This document shows, piece after piece, positions 25,882 through 37,096 of a stretch of DNA of 64,000 bases. The notes under the pieces were generated by a model that was given only the letters and a program-made list of their open reading frames with translations, did not search any database and had not been told where the DNA came from. The position numbers were made by a program, and so were the translations under genes. Location: NCBI RefSeq assembly GCF_958979055.1, contig NC_084886.1, forward strand, positions 48,377,654-48,441,653. Direction: 5' to 3'. The stretch comes from Alnus glutinosa. Its lineage: Eukaryota; Streptophyta; Magnoliopsida; Fagales; Betulaceae. Position 1 is the stretch's first letter, and each line of letters starts with the position of its first letter.

Positions 25882-26130
25882 GTCTTGGCGACCGAAGCTG
25901 ACGGGCTCTTGGGAGAGAGGGCGAGAGAGAGAAGGAAAGAAACATACGCAATATTAGTGAGAGAGAATTAATTTGGGGATTTTGTAGATAAGGGGTTGGT
26001 GTTTCCCGCGATCTAGGCTGTCCGTCCAAGGGTTGACACGTGGACAAGCGTGGACTCCGTTGTCGCACACGTGGCAACCCTTTCCTCCACATGCTTTTTT
26101 GGGGGTCTGAGTGTGTATCCCCGCACAGTG
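25882..26130 (-). promoter_or_regulatory. CAO promoter region with G-boxes and an I-box
   Basis: Two CACGTG G-boxes lie at 26037-26042 and 26068-26073 (ACACGTGG contexts), and GATAAG (I-box core) at 25987-25992, all within about 200 bases upstream of the CAO start codon. These motifs are classical for light-responsive photosynthesis genes, which fits CAO. Purine/pyrimidine leader repeats (GAGAGA) precede the ATG. Functional use is inferred. Confidence 0.55.
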
Positions 26131-26776
26131 GGGCCCGATATCTTGCCAGCTCGGACAGTGAATTTCTCTACTTTTTCTTCTGTTTTTTTTCTAAGCCTAT
26201 CTGTTGTGTTTGGGTTGTTTGTCTTGTTGCTTGTGATTTTGAAAATGTCAGGTTGTGGTCGTATGAGGTCGATAGTAGGACCATAACTAAATCTTATCCG
26301 TCCATCGTATTGGATATTGCAATTTCTTGTGGATTGCTTGATGTGGCACCTCAGAGCCTTGCAAGGAAAATGATTTGGGTACACAAACAGCGATGTGAGG
26401 AGAAACCTCGAATATACCCTTGAAAATAACAGCTTCTCTACCTTTTCAACATGTTATTAATTCATTCAATTTAGGACAATTCTATTATATTTATTTTAAA
26501 TTTTATCAACTAATTCTCTCTTTTTTTTTTAACAAAAATTAGTCCATTTTCAGTTTTAATTAGTTCCTTAGATTTTTAATTTTATCAATTAATTATCCTT
26601 TTTTTATATATATATATATTTTAATTAGTCCACTTCACTTTTATTCGGTCAATTTTACTAATAAAATATGTTGGGATCCAATTATATCCAATCGAGAAAA
26701 ACACTACAAAAAAACAAATATAAATAAATTTTGTTGTGGAGGCGGCTAGAGAGGAGAGGTGATGATAGAGAATTTA
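26131..26776. other. Distal spacer upstream of CAO
   Basis: No gene recognised. The last 350 bases are AT-rich, with T tracts and a TA run near 26608. Confidence 0.45.
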
Positions 26777-27312
26777 GGAATAAATGCAAATTTAGTCTAC
26801 TTAGTTTACCTAAATTATAAACCGTTTTCTATTGTATTAAAGTAAATTCAAAGATCTTTGAGATATGCCAAAAAAATAATTTAGTCACTGGAGTCAAATT
26901 ATATTAAAGCATTGAACGAATTCTGTTAAGTACCGTGTCAATGCTACTAAAATGACGATACATGTCACTCTAACTCTAAAAAAAAAAAAAACTAAAAACC
27001 TAATATTTTTTAAAAACAAAAAAGGAAAGGGGTGACCTACGAGCCACTCCCGCCACCTCCGGCTGCACAACCAGCTCTCTTTCATTTTTTTTTTTTATAT
27101 ATACATATATTTATATTTTTTATTAAGTGTGACACATGTCATAATTTTATTGGTGTTGACGTGGCACTTAATGAAATCCGTTCAACGTTTTAACATAATT
27201 TGACTACAAAGGTTAAATTGTTTTTTTAGCATATCTCAAATACTTATGAATTTACTTTAATACGACATGGAGCGACTTGTAATTTAGGCATAGACTAATT
27301 TTGCATTTATCC
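26777..27312. mobile_element. Foldback DNA transposon with TIRs of about 190 bp (MULE-like)
   Basis: The left end starts GGAATAAATGCAAATTTAGTC and the right end is TTTTGCATTTATCC, its inverse. Inverted similarity continues for about 190 bases, with matching TATTAAAGTAAATTC and TTTGAGATATGC blocks. The GC-rich middle contains GGGGTGACCTACGAGCCACT, shared with the element at 41871-42320. No transposase. A clean target duplication was not found. Confidence 0.75.
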
Positions 27313-27942
27313 AGAAAGTTTAATGAAGTTATTTCATGGTCTTGACTAGGCCTTATAGATTTAATGATATATATTGTTATGTTATTTAAAGTTTTAAATT
27401 AAGTAATACAATATATATATAATTAAATATAATAAAACAAAATCTGAACATGAAATGAAAAATGAATAAAAATTTAAAAGACGGAATGCCGTATACACTG
27501 TCAAATATAATTAAACAAAATCTTAACGTGAAATAGAAATGAAAATGAAGATAATCATATTTCGTTTTGTGGTAGGGTAGAGTCGAGCCAACTCGAAGCT
27601 ATTAAAGTTGTGGGTGAATCTCAATTATTTTAGTCACTCACCTTAATTATCTCCGTAGTTAAAAAAAAATAATAGATGGTACTAGGTACATAATTAAAAG
27701 GACATGTGATGAAAATGCACTTTGCTTGGATAATGGCAAATGATAAAGGGATATATAATTCAATTAATACGTGCAAAAATAAAAGGCTGATGGGCCGGTC
27801 ATTTGCTTAGACCAAAGAAAGAGCTCATGTGACCATGCTCATGTCCAATATTTATATAGGCCCAAAATAATATATATATACTCGGAGGAATTGGTTATCC
27901 GATTATAATCGGGTGTTTAAGAAATAAATAATCGGCTTCAAC
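27313..27942. other. AT-rich intergenic DNA
   Basis: No gene seen. Contains short AT microsatellites. Confidence 0.5.
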
Positions 27943-28436
27943 TCTAGCATTCCTAATAGCCTCACCAAATTTTACTCACCAAAATAACTAAAAATTATTT
28001 TTTTCTATTCTGATGAGCCACTTTATTAAAATTCCCCCAGCAGCCTCACCATTTTAACTAGTCAATATTCACTATTCCATTTAAATAATAATTTTTTCAT
28101 ATTTCTTTATTTTTTCTCTATATAATATTTTTATAAAAAATCATTTATATCCATGAAATAAGGACATTATCGTGTGAGAGATGGGAGATGAGAGAAGAAA
28201 ATGAGAGAAAAAAGGAAAAAAGTGTGCTAATCATGTGAGAGAGAAATGTGAAACAAAATTTGGTGAGTGGGTTGTTGAGTGAAAATGCCTGGTCTAATTT
28301 GACTAGTAATTTCAGTCATCAAATTTTTTTGGTTAAAATGGTGAGGCTGCTGGGAGTGGTTTTTAAGAGTTTTCATCAAATTGGCTCACCAAAATAGCTA
28401 AAAAACTAATTTGGTGAGGCTACTAAAAATGCTCTT
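27943..28436. mobile_element. MITE with nested inverted repeats
   Basis: Left end AGCATTCCTAATAGCCTCAC and right end GTGAGGCTACTAAAAATGCT are inverted copies. Inside, CCCCCAGCAGCCTCACCATT and AATGGTGAGGCTGCTGGGAG form a second inverted pair. Total about 490 bp, no coding capacity. A relative starts at 63787. Confidence 0.75.
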
Positions 28437-28783
28437 ACCTGGCCGATTATAACTGATCTGAAATTACTTTGCTACCCAGCATTGATGGGCTTTGTTGGAT
28501 AAAGTTTATCCCTTTTTGCTTTTGTTTTCTCTTTCAAAAAAAAATATATATATATTAACAAACAATATAAAATACTCAAAAAAAAAAAAAAAAAAAAAAA
28601 AAAACTTCTATCTTAATATCATATCAAAATATTTTTTCTTAAAAAAAATAAAAACAAAAATCAATGATTTTAAAAGTAAAAGCAAGAGTCCTACTCCTAC
28701 ACTTCTTCTCCTTATAACGATACTCCACAGAGAGAGAGCTCGCCGCCTCGTCTAGCCCTCGCATCCTCAACCTCATCGCAACA

Positions 28784-31291
28784 ATGGTACATCTCTCTCT
28801 CTCTGTCTGCTTGTCTGTGAAAGCGTTAATGTTCTGTTTGTTTGCCGATAAAGTTTTCTTAGGAAAAGAAAGGAAAATGAAAATGTACGGAACGCGTGTG
28901 ATTAGGGTTTTAGGCGAAAATCTAAAGCCTCCAAATTCTTTTCATTTCGTTTTCCGCAGTTTCTCGGCATCCAAACAGATATCAAATTGGTCTCTGACTT
29001 TTCTAATTGTTTCCCTTTCAGATCATTTCAGAGAAGAACCGGCGCGAGATCTCCAAGTACCTCTTCCAAGGTTTCTCTCTATACGTGTATACATACTCTA
29101 TATATATATATATACATGCGTGTGATTTAATTGCTGAATTTTGTGGTAATGTTTGTGTTCAGAGGGAGTTTGCTATGCGAAAAAGGACTTCAATCTGGCG
29201 AAGCACCCGGACATTGATGTGCCGAATCTACAGGTAATAAAGCTGATGCAGAGCTTCAAGTCGAAGGCGTACGTGCGCGAGACCTTTGCTTGGATGCACT
29301 ACTACTGGTATCTCACCAACGACGGCATTGAGTTCCTCAGAACTTACCTCAACCTTCCCTCAGAGATTGTCCCAGCCACTCTGAAGAAGCAGGCCCGGCC
29401 TGCTGGTCGGCCCTTTGGCGGCCCATCCGGAGATCGCCCCCGGTAAATTCTTGTTCCATGTTGTGGATTGGGTACTGATACTGCTCTAATTAATAAATTT
29501 GTGTTTTTTGGGGGTTTGTGTGATTAATTGAAAATTTCTGTTGTGAATCAGTGGCCCTCCTCGTTTTGAGGGAGAGAGGAGATTTGGTGACCGGGATGGG
29601 TACCGTGGAGGTCCCCGTGGTCAGGGTGGTGACTTTGGTGACAAGGGTGGAGCGCCTGCTGACTACAGGCCTAGTTTTGGGGTAATTTTGTTGTGGTCTT
29701 TCTTTAGTACATTCTTCTGGCATCTATACATTTGAGTGATTTTATTGCTGTATGTATCATATTTATGTCTCATTGTGATGTTCTCGAGCTTGACTTTGGT
29801 GCCGAAGGTTGAGAGGGGAACATTCAAATTGGTTCTTTCTTTGTGATATAGCAAGATGTTTCTTTTACATTGTTTTTGGCATTGTTCATTTTCTTCAAAT
29901 ATGCCATTTATAGGTTATGTTGGATGGGTTTGGTGAGTCCATTGAGCGAGGGAAACTAGTGCACCAAATTTTCTTTTAAGCCAATGGGGTTGGTCTTTAC
30001 TTTCCTGCAGTTCAGAGTTTAGATTAGTTTTTGCTGCTGCTTACAAGAGTAATTATTATAGCCCACTCGTACATCAGCCCACTACAAGGGGGAAGTTCTG
30101 GTCTGAACCTGTGTGGAAGGAGGAGTTGGGTGGGAGTAGTTCAGGTCAAGAAGATAGTGAAAAACCTAGAAACATAATAATTTTGGGGGCTGGATTTTGA
30201 TAAATTTTTACAGATTTTAGACTTATTGGAGAATGCTTTCTGTCATTGGCTTGAGGTCGTTCGCCCCTGCTTCCTGTCCCCTACCCCATGTCTTTTATAA
30301 GCCCCCTTATTTTTCTCTTCTTGAGGTATTGTGTGTTAATAAGTCTTGGTTCATTTGGTTCAGTTGTCAACCAAAACCAGACTCTTTATTTATAGCATGG
30401 TTTCTGACGTTCATCTAGTTGTTTAAACAAGTTGATGATGTTTCAGTGGCCAATAGAAAATTTTGAGGAACACATTGGCAGCTTTCCATTTGTGGTCAAA
30501 AGGAGAAATGATTAAATTGTATTGATGTGAGGTTAGAAGTTAGATTGTATGTGGAGTTATAGCTAGAAAGAATGCATTAATGCTATGACCTAATTCTTAT
30601 CGTCTCAGGTGTCTTGTATTTTTTTCAAAAAAAGAAAGAAAATAAAAATTGAGTGGGTCAATCCTACATATGGTAGCCTAAGAATTTTGACTACCTGATG
30701 ATTGTTAGCTGCCCGTTAATAGATTGTATCTCTCTTTCTGTCCAATCTAGTCTTTTTAATCTCTTCAAAATCTTCATTTTATTTTAATCTTGCAGATTTT
30801 GTCAACATTTGAATAATTATTTGGAATATTCTAAGAGCCTGCTTGAGATTGTGTTAAGGAGCTTAAAAGTGCTTTTAGTACTTAAAAAGCTATGCCAAAG
30901 AAAAATGGGTCCATTTGGTAACAAATTTAAAGCACACTTATTTTATTCCCCTAAAAAAAAAAAGCCCAAAACTGTATTTTGGGAGAAGCTTGAAAATGAG
31001 GTTTTTTTAGATAAAAGTTTTATTTCCTGATGCAATCCCAAACAGGCTCCAAGTTGATTGGGAAATATGTGAGATTATAGTTTGTAAGTCGGTAGATGTT
31101 TATTGGTGGTAGTGTTATTTGTAAAAGAATTGGGGATGACTTGTTTGCTCTGGGATTATAGTTTGGTAGTTTCTCCATTGATTATGTTTCTTGCACCAAA
31201 CTTGCAGGGTCCTGGTGGAAGGCCTGGCTTTGGTCGTGGGTCTGGTGGTTTTGGTGGGGCCCCAGAGAGCTCAAATCTTGCTTCAGAGTGA
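28784..31291 (+). CDS. RPS10: 40S ribosomal protein S10 (eS10)
   Basis: Exons 28784-28786, 29022-29070, 29163-29442, 29552-29681 and 31208-31291 join in frame to 181 residues; plant eS10 has about 180. Coding exon 1 is only the ATG, a layout seen in some ribosomal protein genes. The N-terminal winged-helix domain is clear: [20 protein letters not shown], then [21 protein letters not shown] and [19 protein letters not shown]. The tail is rich in G, R and P ([31 protein letters not shown]). eS10 sits in the beak of the 40S subunit. The last intron (1.5 kb) contains a MITE. Confidence 0.96.
28901..28910 (-). promoter_or_regulatory. telo-box in the first intron of RPS10
   Basis: ATTAGGGTTT is the reverse complement of AAACCCTAAT. 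Telo-boxes near the 5' end are common in plant ribosomal protein genes and support their growth-linked expression. A TGGGCT (site II-like) motif lies further upstream at 28486-28491. Confidence 0.5.
30835..31049. mobile_element. MITE inside the last RPS10 intron
   Basis: 215 bp bounded by GAGCCTGCTTGAGATTGTG on the left and the inverted CAATCCCAAACAGGCTC on the right, about 18 bp of imperfect terminal repeat. No coding capacity. Target duplication is not evident. Confidence 0.6.
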
Positions 31292-32780
31292 TGGTTCCTA
31301 CATTGCAAGATTTTGACATTTAGATTTTTAAGCAGAATCCATTTCGTTTGCTGCATATGGGAGTTCAATAGCAATTTTTCTGGTGTTTGAAAATGTTAAA
31401 TGATGGATGGGTAATAGTTACTATTTAATTTTCTTGGTTTTTGAATTGCCTTTTAATTCTACGATTCAAGCATTATCTACGTAATTTAGTTTTGAGAAAT
31501 GATTTTTACGTATTCCATACATTTCGTTTGCATCTCATTTTTAAATTTATGGGACCTTCATTGGTCTTTACAAATTCAATAGTAAATTTAAAACTTGATT
31601 GTATGTAGATGTACATTTTTTCTTTTACATAGATTATAAATGTAATTTTAAATTAAATTGTAAAAAGTATTTCGTGCTATGTGTTTTTAAAAATATTGTG
31701 ATTTTAGTGTAGAAAAATTTGCATTTTTTATATTGTTGACAAGATTTTTAAAAACACGGTTTTAAAGGTTAAATGTGATTTTAATGGTCAAATTGTAATC
31801 TTACTAAAGCTTATTTTTAAAAATTGCCTTCTTATTCTAACCGGCGATGTAATAGATTTCTTTCTGACCCTCCTTCATCTTTGTCACTTTTGGTTGAATA
31901 GTATATCAGCAGCTCAACCAACTTTTTCCTGTTCTGGCTGTCCTTATCACCACTTTTGGTTGAATAGCAGATCAGCAGATCAACCAACTTTTCCCTGCTG
32001 TGGCTGTCCTTATGGATATCAGGATATCCAACTTTATTTTTTCCACATTCATTTGAAAAAATATATAAGTGGTAAAAAAAAATTGATAAAAGAAGCTATT
32101 TTGTAGTTTATTTTGGATAGAGAAACAAAAAAAAATAGTTTGATTTTCTAAATTTTTTTTAAAAAAAAAACCCAAGGAAAATTGTTACTAGTGCGCTTAG
32201 GGATTTATTGAGTACTCATTTGCCCTTGAACTGGTTTGGTTTTGTGCAGTATGGACGCTCTACAATTTAAGTGAAATGGAGAGAAGTATTTCATGGTTAT
32301 GATTTATCCAACTGGAACTAAGATTTGAGATGAGGGGATAGAATTGAAGAAATAATATTTTTTTGAAAAAATATAAATAAATAAGAGAGTGATTTTTAAA
32401 AAATTTGGAGGGACTACTATGTCCCCAAGGCCAGGGGCAATTCTGCCTTGACTATATGACCAAAATGTTGGAAGGTTATTCAAAAAAATTTAAATGATGT
32501 GATATTATTTACACCATTAAATACAACAACAATAAATTTTGATCATAAACTGACTCATCTCCATTTACTTTAAAATAAAAGTGATTTTTAGCCTACAAAT
32601 TAGATTAACATTTTCTTTTTAATACAAATGCGCTTTGGACTCCAAAGATCAGAAAACTCTTTAGAATGCTAAGATTCATGATAAACTGAAGCTCATGAAA
32701 AATCGTTTGGCGTAGTATTCTTCCAAGTTCCAATCAAGTAGCAAATTTTATCCAATTATCTGAAGAAGATAGCCAATTCT
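31292..32780. other. Spacer after RPS10
   Basis: 3' UTR and AT-rich intergenic DNA. A 66-base tandem duplication (TTTTGGTTGAATAG...GGCTGTCCTTAT) occurs at 31885-32012. No gene seen. Confidence 0.5.
31885..32012. repeat. Tandem repeat, 2 copies of 66 bp
   Basis: CACTTTTGGTTGAATAG at 31885 recurs at 31951, and both copies end with GGCTGTCCTTAT. About 85-90% identical by eye. Confidence 0.8.
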
Positions 32781-33717
32781 AGGGATGTAATCGAGCCAAG
32801 CTGAGTCGAATTTAAAGATTTCAAGACCGGCTCGTTTATAAGTCGAGCTTGAATTTGAGCCGAGCTATAAATTGCATGTTCAAGCTTGGCTCATTTAAAA
32901 TTCAAGCGAGCTCGAGCTCGAGCTCAAGCTTGAGTTCGTTAAAAATTACATTCGAGCCGAGTCGGGATACTCGACAAGCTTGGCTCAACTAGAGCTCGAA
33001 GTAGACTATTAAATTTTTTAATGAGTGATCAAAGCAGAATTGAAGCCCAAGTTTATGAACAACCTCTATGTATTTATTAATAACATAAATATATAATATG
33101 TAACTATATAAGGCATATTATAAAATATAGTACATAACTATAGTTAAGTAACAAATTAACAATATGTTATTATATATAACTAGAGAGTATAAACTATGGT
33201 ATATGTGTAATGTGAACAAATAGTAAGTCTAATATATTCTATAAAACTAAGTAACTATAATATAAGTATAATATATAACTATTGATAACCACGTGTGATG
33301 TGATATATGTGTTTATATATATATACTTATATGCCAACTATTTAATATTGTTATATTGTTATATACTAACTATTAAAAACTTAATATGTTAATTTAACAT
33401 ACTAAATATTGTTATCAAAGTATTATAATTAATATGTAATATTATATTTACTATTTTTACTAATATATATGTAAGATATGAACGAGCTAATGAGTCGGAC
33501 TAACGAGCCGAGCGAGCGATCTGGTCGAACTTTAAACGAGTTGAGCTTGCCAGCCCCTATCGAGTTTTATCGAGCGAGTAAGGTATGTATCAGTTACTAA
33601 TCGAGCGGGCTTCTACAGTAATGATCGAGTTTCTACAGTATCGAGTTCGAGTTCGGATCGGACTAAACTGAGCGAGTTGTCGAACGGATTAGTTTATATA
33701 CATCCCTAGCCAATTCT
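32771..33717. mobile_element. Non-autonomous DNA transposon (927 bp) with 10 bp target duplications
   Basis: The element spans 32781-33707 and begins AGGGATGTAA and ends TACATCCCT. It is flanked by identical AGCCAATTCT at 32771-32780 and 33708-33717. Both ends are rich in CGAGCT/GAGCCGAG motifs; the middle is AT-rich. There is no transposase. A 9-10 bp duplication suggests a Mutator-like mobiliser. Insertion boundaries are unambiguous. Confidence 0.85.
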
Positions 33718-34211
33718 ATTCTTTAACTATTGTTTCTCCTGTGTTCTATGGTGGGAATCCTCTTGGTCTCTCCACTCTTAACATACATTTTAGAATGAAT
33801 CCAGATCAATCGGTGAGATCACCGCTTGTGTCTCAAAAATTTAAGTTGATATAAAAATAATATACTTAATCGTTTAAACTAATACTCAAAAAAAAAAAAA
33901 AGAAGCAATTTGCCACGATTTAAACGACACCAATTAAGCAAAAAACTTAAAACTCACCAATCAGGCAACAAACACGGCTAATTTTTTAGCAGCGTTTTTT
34001 TCCTTCTTGTTTGTGTTGCGCCATTAATACCATTGTCTAGAATCTACTTTTCACGGGGAAAAAAGAACGCCCGGAACAAATAAGGATTCCCAACAATTTC
34101 AAAAAAAAATTGTAGATTCTAAAATTATGAAATTCAGGTTGCATCAAATGGCTAGAAAAGTACTACCAATTTAAAATGTTGTTAGGGGATGTACTTTTGC
34201 CTGAACTCTTT
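33718..34211. other. Spacer without recognised features
   Basis: No gene recognised; contains A tracts. It leads into the RDR6-like fragment on minus. Confidence 0.45.
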
Positions 34212-34545
34212 CTACAGAGCACTGTAGGAATGCTTGAGCTTCTCCTTGAGCTTCCCGTACTTCCTAGAGTTGTACTTGGGCATGGAGCAGATGTGCCCAG
34301 TTACAATCTCTTCTTCCCTCTTCACTTTATACTGTTCTAGCACACCACCATTCAGCTGCCAATCATAAGGGCACTTTTGATCCCATGCCCAGTCTTGGGA
34401 AAATCAACAGCAAGTGTGATGCAGTTCTCATCCACAGCCCCATACAGCCATACTCGTTGCTGTCAGCATGAACCACAAATGCATTGCAGATTGCCCCCAG
34501 GTTCTCATTCACCATGTTTCTTGCAAAAAATTCTATTATATCCTG
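34212..34545 (-). pseudogene. RNA-dependent RNA polymerase 6 (RDR6)-like fragment
   Basis: On minus, 34545 onward reads QDIIEFFARNMVNENLGAIC and then NAFVVHADSNEYG, the conserved block of RDR6. After a frameshift it continues GAVDENCITLAVDFPKTGHG, with a piece missing where relatives read LAELAATAVDFPKTG. It then switches frame to QYKVKREEEIVTGHICSMPK and YNSRKYGKLKEKLKHSYSAL, ending at TAG (34214-34212). In intact RDR6 these blocks are separated by well over a hundred residues, so an internal part was deleted. RDR6 makes double-stranded RNA for tasiRNA production; this remnant cannot encode an active enzyme. Confidence 0.8.
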
Positions 34546-34914
34546 TGGAATAAACACAATTAATATGAATGCAAGAGAGTTTCACTGTCACAGACCTGAA
34601 ATTTGAATAAAAGTGTAAAGCCAACAAGAGAAACATACATGTGCACAGTTTTGTCAAAAGTGCATCTGTCTTAATTAAGTTAGTCCTATGTTCTAGAAAG
34701 TTTGTATTCTCAAAATTAAAAGGTAGCTTGTATGAAAAGTAGATGTAGAAAATAGAAGAAGAAGTTCAGTTTATATCTCCACCTCCTCTGTTTTTGAGCT
34801 CTCTCTTTCCGCAGACAATTCTGCAGCAATATTTCCTCTTCTTGCTTTTTATTTTCTTTGTCTACTTTACTGCCATTTGATGATCGTCTTGCTGGAACAT
34901 CCAGCCAACTGATT

Positions 34915-35300
34915 TGGTATCAGAGTCATGCTCAAAGGAGAGTTTGGGGCAGAAAGTCGAAAAGAAAACAAAGGAGACTTTGAGGGAGAAATATGGCCAG
35001 AACAAGTAGTATAAACTGGAGTAGTGTTCAAGTTCTAATCTTTTCCGGTGAGAATTATGATTTTTGGTGTATAAAGATGAAGCTCTATTTGTTTCCATAG
35101 ATTTATGGGACATGGTAGAATCATGATCTGAAATACCTGGATTTACATCAGATTTGACAGAAGCTCAACAAAAGGAGTTGAAGGAGAACAAAAGCATAGA
35201 TGAAAGAGCTCTTAGAAAGATTCAAAGGGGAGTCTTTGAAACTAATTTTTCAAGAATTATGGGAGCAACAAGAGCTAAAGAAGCATGGGATATTGCCTTT
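34915..35300 (+). mobile_element. Ty1/copia gag fragment with primer-binding site
   Basis: TTTGGTATCAGAGT (about 34914-34926) is the typical copia primer-binding sequence complementary to initiator tRNA-Met. From ATG 34993 the frame reads MARTSSINWSSVQVLIFSGE, then NYDFWCIKMKLYLFP and a stop. In another frame it continues LTEAQQKELKENKSIDERAL and FSRIMGATRAKEAWDI, both typical of copia gag (DUF4219/UBN2). It is frameshifted and truncated; no LTR pair was found. Confidence 0.7.
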
Positions 35301-35404
35301 ATCTTTAGAATTGTAGTCAGTAGCATAAGAGGATTCATTCGATATAACCCTTTTTATCATCATTGATAAGAATCATATGTGAAATAAAACAAACAATCAT
35401 AAAA

Positions 35405-35600
35405 ATTAATGCTTACGTTATTGAGCTGCAAGGAACTCAAGGTGCCAAAATTTTCACAAATGATGGTCGCAACATTCTTTTCCTGTCCAGCCAGCCCTGC
35501 GCCTTAAATCCCCAAATCAAGTGCAAACGCTCATTGAGTGTTTGAAAGTATAATGCTGACACACTGGCCACAAGACCTTCCGTGTCTCCAGTAAAGCCAT
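35405..35600 (-). other. Coding-like stretch of unknown origin
   Basis: Minus-strand reading gives an open run ANDGFTGDTEGLVASVSALY followed by FQTLNERLHLIWGFKAQG and WLDRKRMLRPSFVKILAP, about 57 residues flanked by stops. Composition looks protein-like rather than random, but I cannot name the family. It could be another captured or decayed exon. Confidence 0.3.
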
Positions 35601-36415
35601 CATTCGCTTAAGGGACAACCTGCATCTTGTGAACATTTTTCCAATTACAAGATGTAATTGGTACTCTGCAATCAGCTAATCCTCTGTTCTGCTTCAAAAA
35701 TTTGTAGTACAAATGTTTAGTTATAATATCCAACTAAAATTGATCTCATCATTGATCATTAGTAATGAGGTAGACAACCAGAGAGAATTGATAGCTTTAG
35801 TGACAAAGGACAAATTAAAAACAGGCAAATACATAGAAAGAAGAACAATAACAATTGAGACAGAACTACTATAGCTGATCAACACAAGGCCATTAGAACC
35901 TTTAATTTGCAAACAAGGCTGAATGGAATACAAAATGGCCCCGTCTCTAGCCATTTACGACAAAGTTTTCCTCCAAATTGAATCGGACAAATTTCGTTCA
36001 ACCCACCTTCATTTTTAATAGAGCATTTTAAAATATATATATATGACAATCTCATCTCAATTTGATAGACTTTCCTCCAACCCAATTTAAAAGAAAACTT
36101 TAATCTCTTTCAATCCAGTTTGAAGGAAAACTTTGTCCTATTTCACTTCGAATGTGTTACACACTATCAACAAACGAGAACCCTCATCAAACCATAATTT
36201 TCCAATGCAACAGAAAGTTTGCAAATGATTTATATGAACCAAGAGATTAATATGACTGCTAAAGGCAGCTCAATAAATTAATGATGATCGATCACTAGGT
36301 TCATGTATATGTACCAGTAAATCCGAAATCTTAAATTTTTACCTTTCGAATTCGCCTCCACCACCAGCAACCTCCGATATTACTGTAGTGACAAAATTCC
36401 CCAATTGAACTGTAA
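35601..36415. other. Spacer downstream of the RING gene
   Basis: AT-rich, presumed 3' UTR of the RING gene and intergenic DNA. An imperfect internal repeat of GACTTTCCTCCAACCCAATTT-type text occurs at 35950-36140. No gene seen. Confidence 0.45.
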
Positions 36416-37096
36416 TCAAGTCGGCATCGGAAAGCGACACAACGGACACAAATGACTCCTCTGCAGCCACCGAACAATACAACCCCTATGATAAACATGT
36501 GAGCAAGGCATACAGACAACCTCCGGCTCCAACCCACTACAGAACTCTTCCAAGCAAATGCTACATTCTCTCGCCGTACAAGAGCCGTCGTCAATTCTCA
36601 CATTCCTCAACGCCTCGTCAACGGACGACTTGGCCGCCGGCACGGTCGCAATCGCCCTCCTGGATTCTTCCATCGATTCTCTTATGGCCCTCTCGATCTC
36701 GTCGCGTTCGTCATAGGCTGTCGCAACCAGAACCACCAAAGCCATAGGCAACAAGGCACGGCCGACGCTACGACGGGTCGTGGTGTCCTCAACCATGTCG
36801 AAGGCGAAGGACAGTATGTGAGGTACGGCGGCGTCCAAGAAGTCCTGGGACACGCCCGTTTCGGAGAACATGTCGTGCAAGATTGTCGAGCCGAGAGACA
36901 AGAAGGCGTCGCATGGTACGAGGAATGGCTGGCAAAAGGAGGCTATTGGGATGAAAGCGCGTTGTGGGTACTCCAATTGAAGCACATGGCGGAAGTACAA
37001 ATGGATTAAGAAACAATCGCAGGGCAGTTGTATTTGATCGCCATCGTCTTGCTCTTGCTCTTCCCTGCCGATGTGGTATTCGTATATCGATTCCAT
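36416..37096 (-). CDS. RING-H2 zinc-finger protein (probable E3 ubiquitin ligase)
   Basis: Single-exon gene, 226 residues, ATG at 37096. The C-terminal RING-H2 has ligands C178, C181, C198, H200, H203, C206, C217 and C220. The W in VRWLQRSHLCPLC matches the usual E2-contact tryptophan. Upstream there is one hydrophobic stretch (ALLPMALVVLVATAY) and an acidic/basic helix (ERDEIERAIRESMEE). The N-terminal half has no family I know. By family it should transfer ubiquitin from an E2 to a substrate; the target is unknown. The gene is GC-rich relative to its flanks. Confidence 0.88.
   Translation of the reverse strand: MESIYEYHIGREEQEQDDGDQIQLPCDCFLIHLYFRHVLQLEYPQRAFIPIASFCQPFLVPCDAFLSLGSTILHDMFSETGVSQDFLDAAVPHILSFAFDMVEDTTTRRSVGRALLPMALVVLVATAYDERDEIERAIRESMEESRRAIATVPAAKSSVDEALRNVRIDDGSCTARECSICLEEFCSGLEPEVVCMPCSHVYHRGCIVRWLQRSHLCPLCRFPMPT

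Noticed and set aside
26013-26423. Overlapping open frames on both strands upstream of CAO
   Set aside because: No known domain and no splice logic; the region is better explained as promoter sequence.
36499-37016. Plus-strand frames across the RING gene
   Set aside because: Antisense of a GC-rich exon, which often gives long shadow frames.
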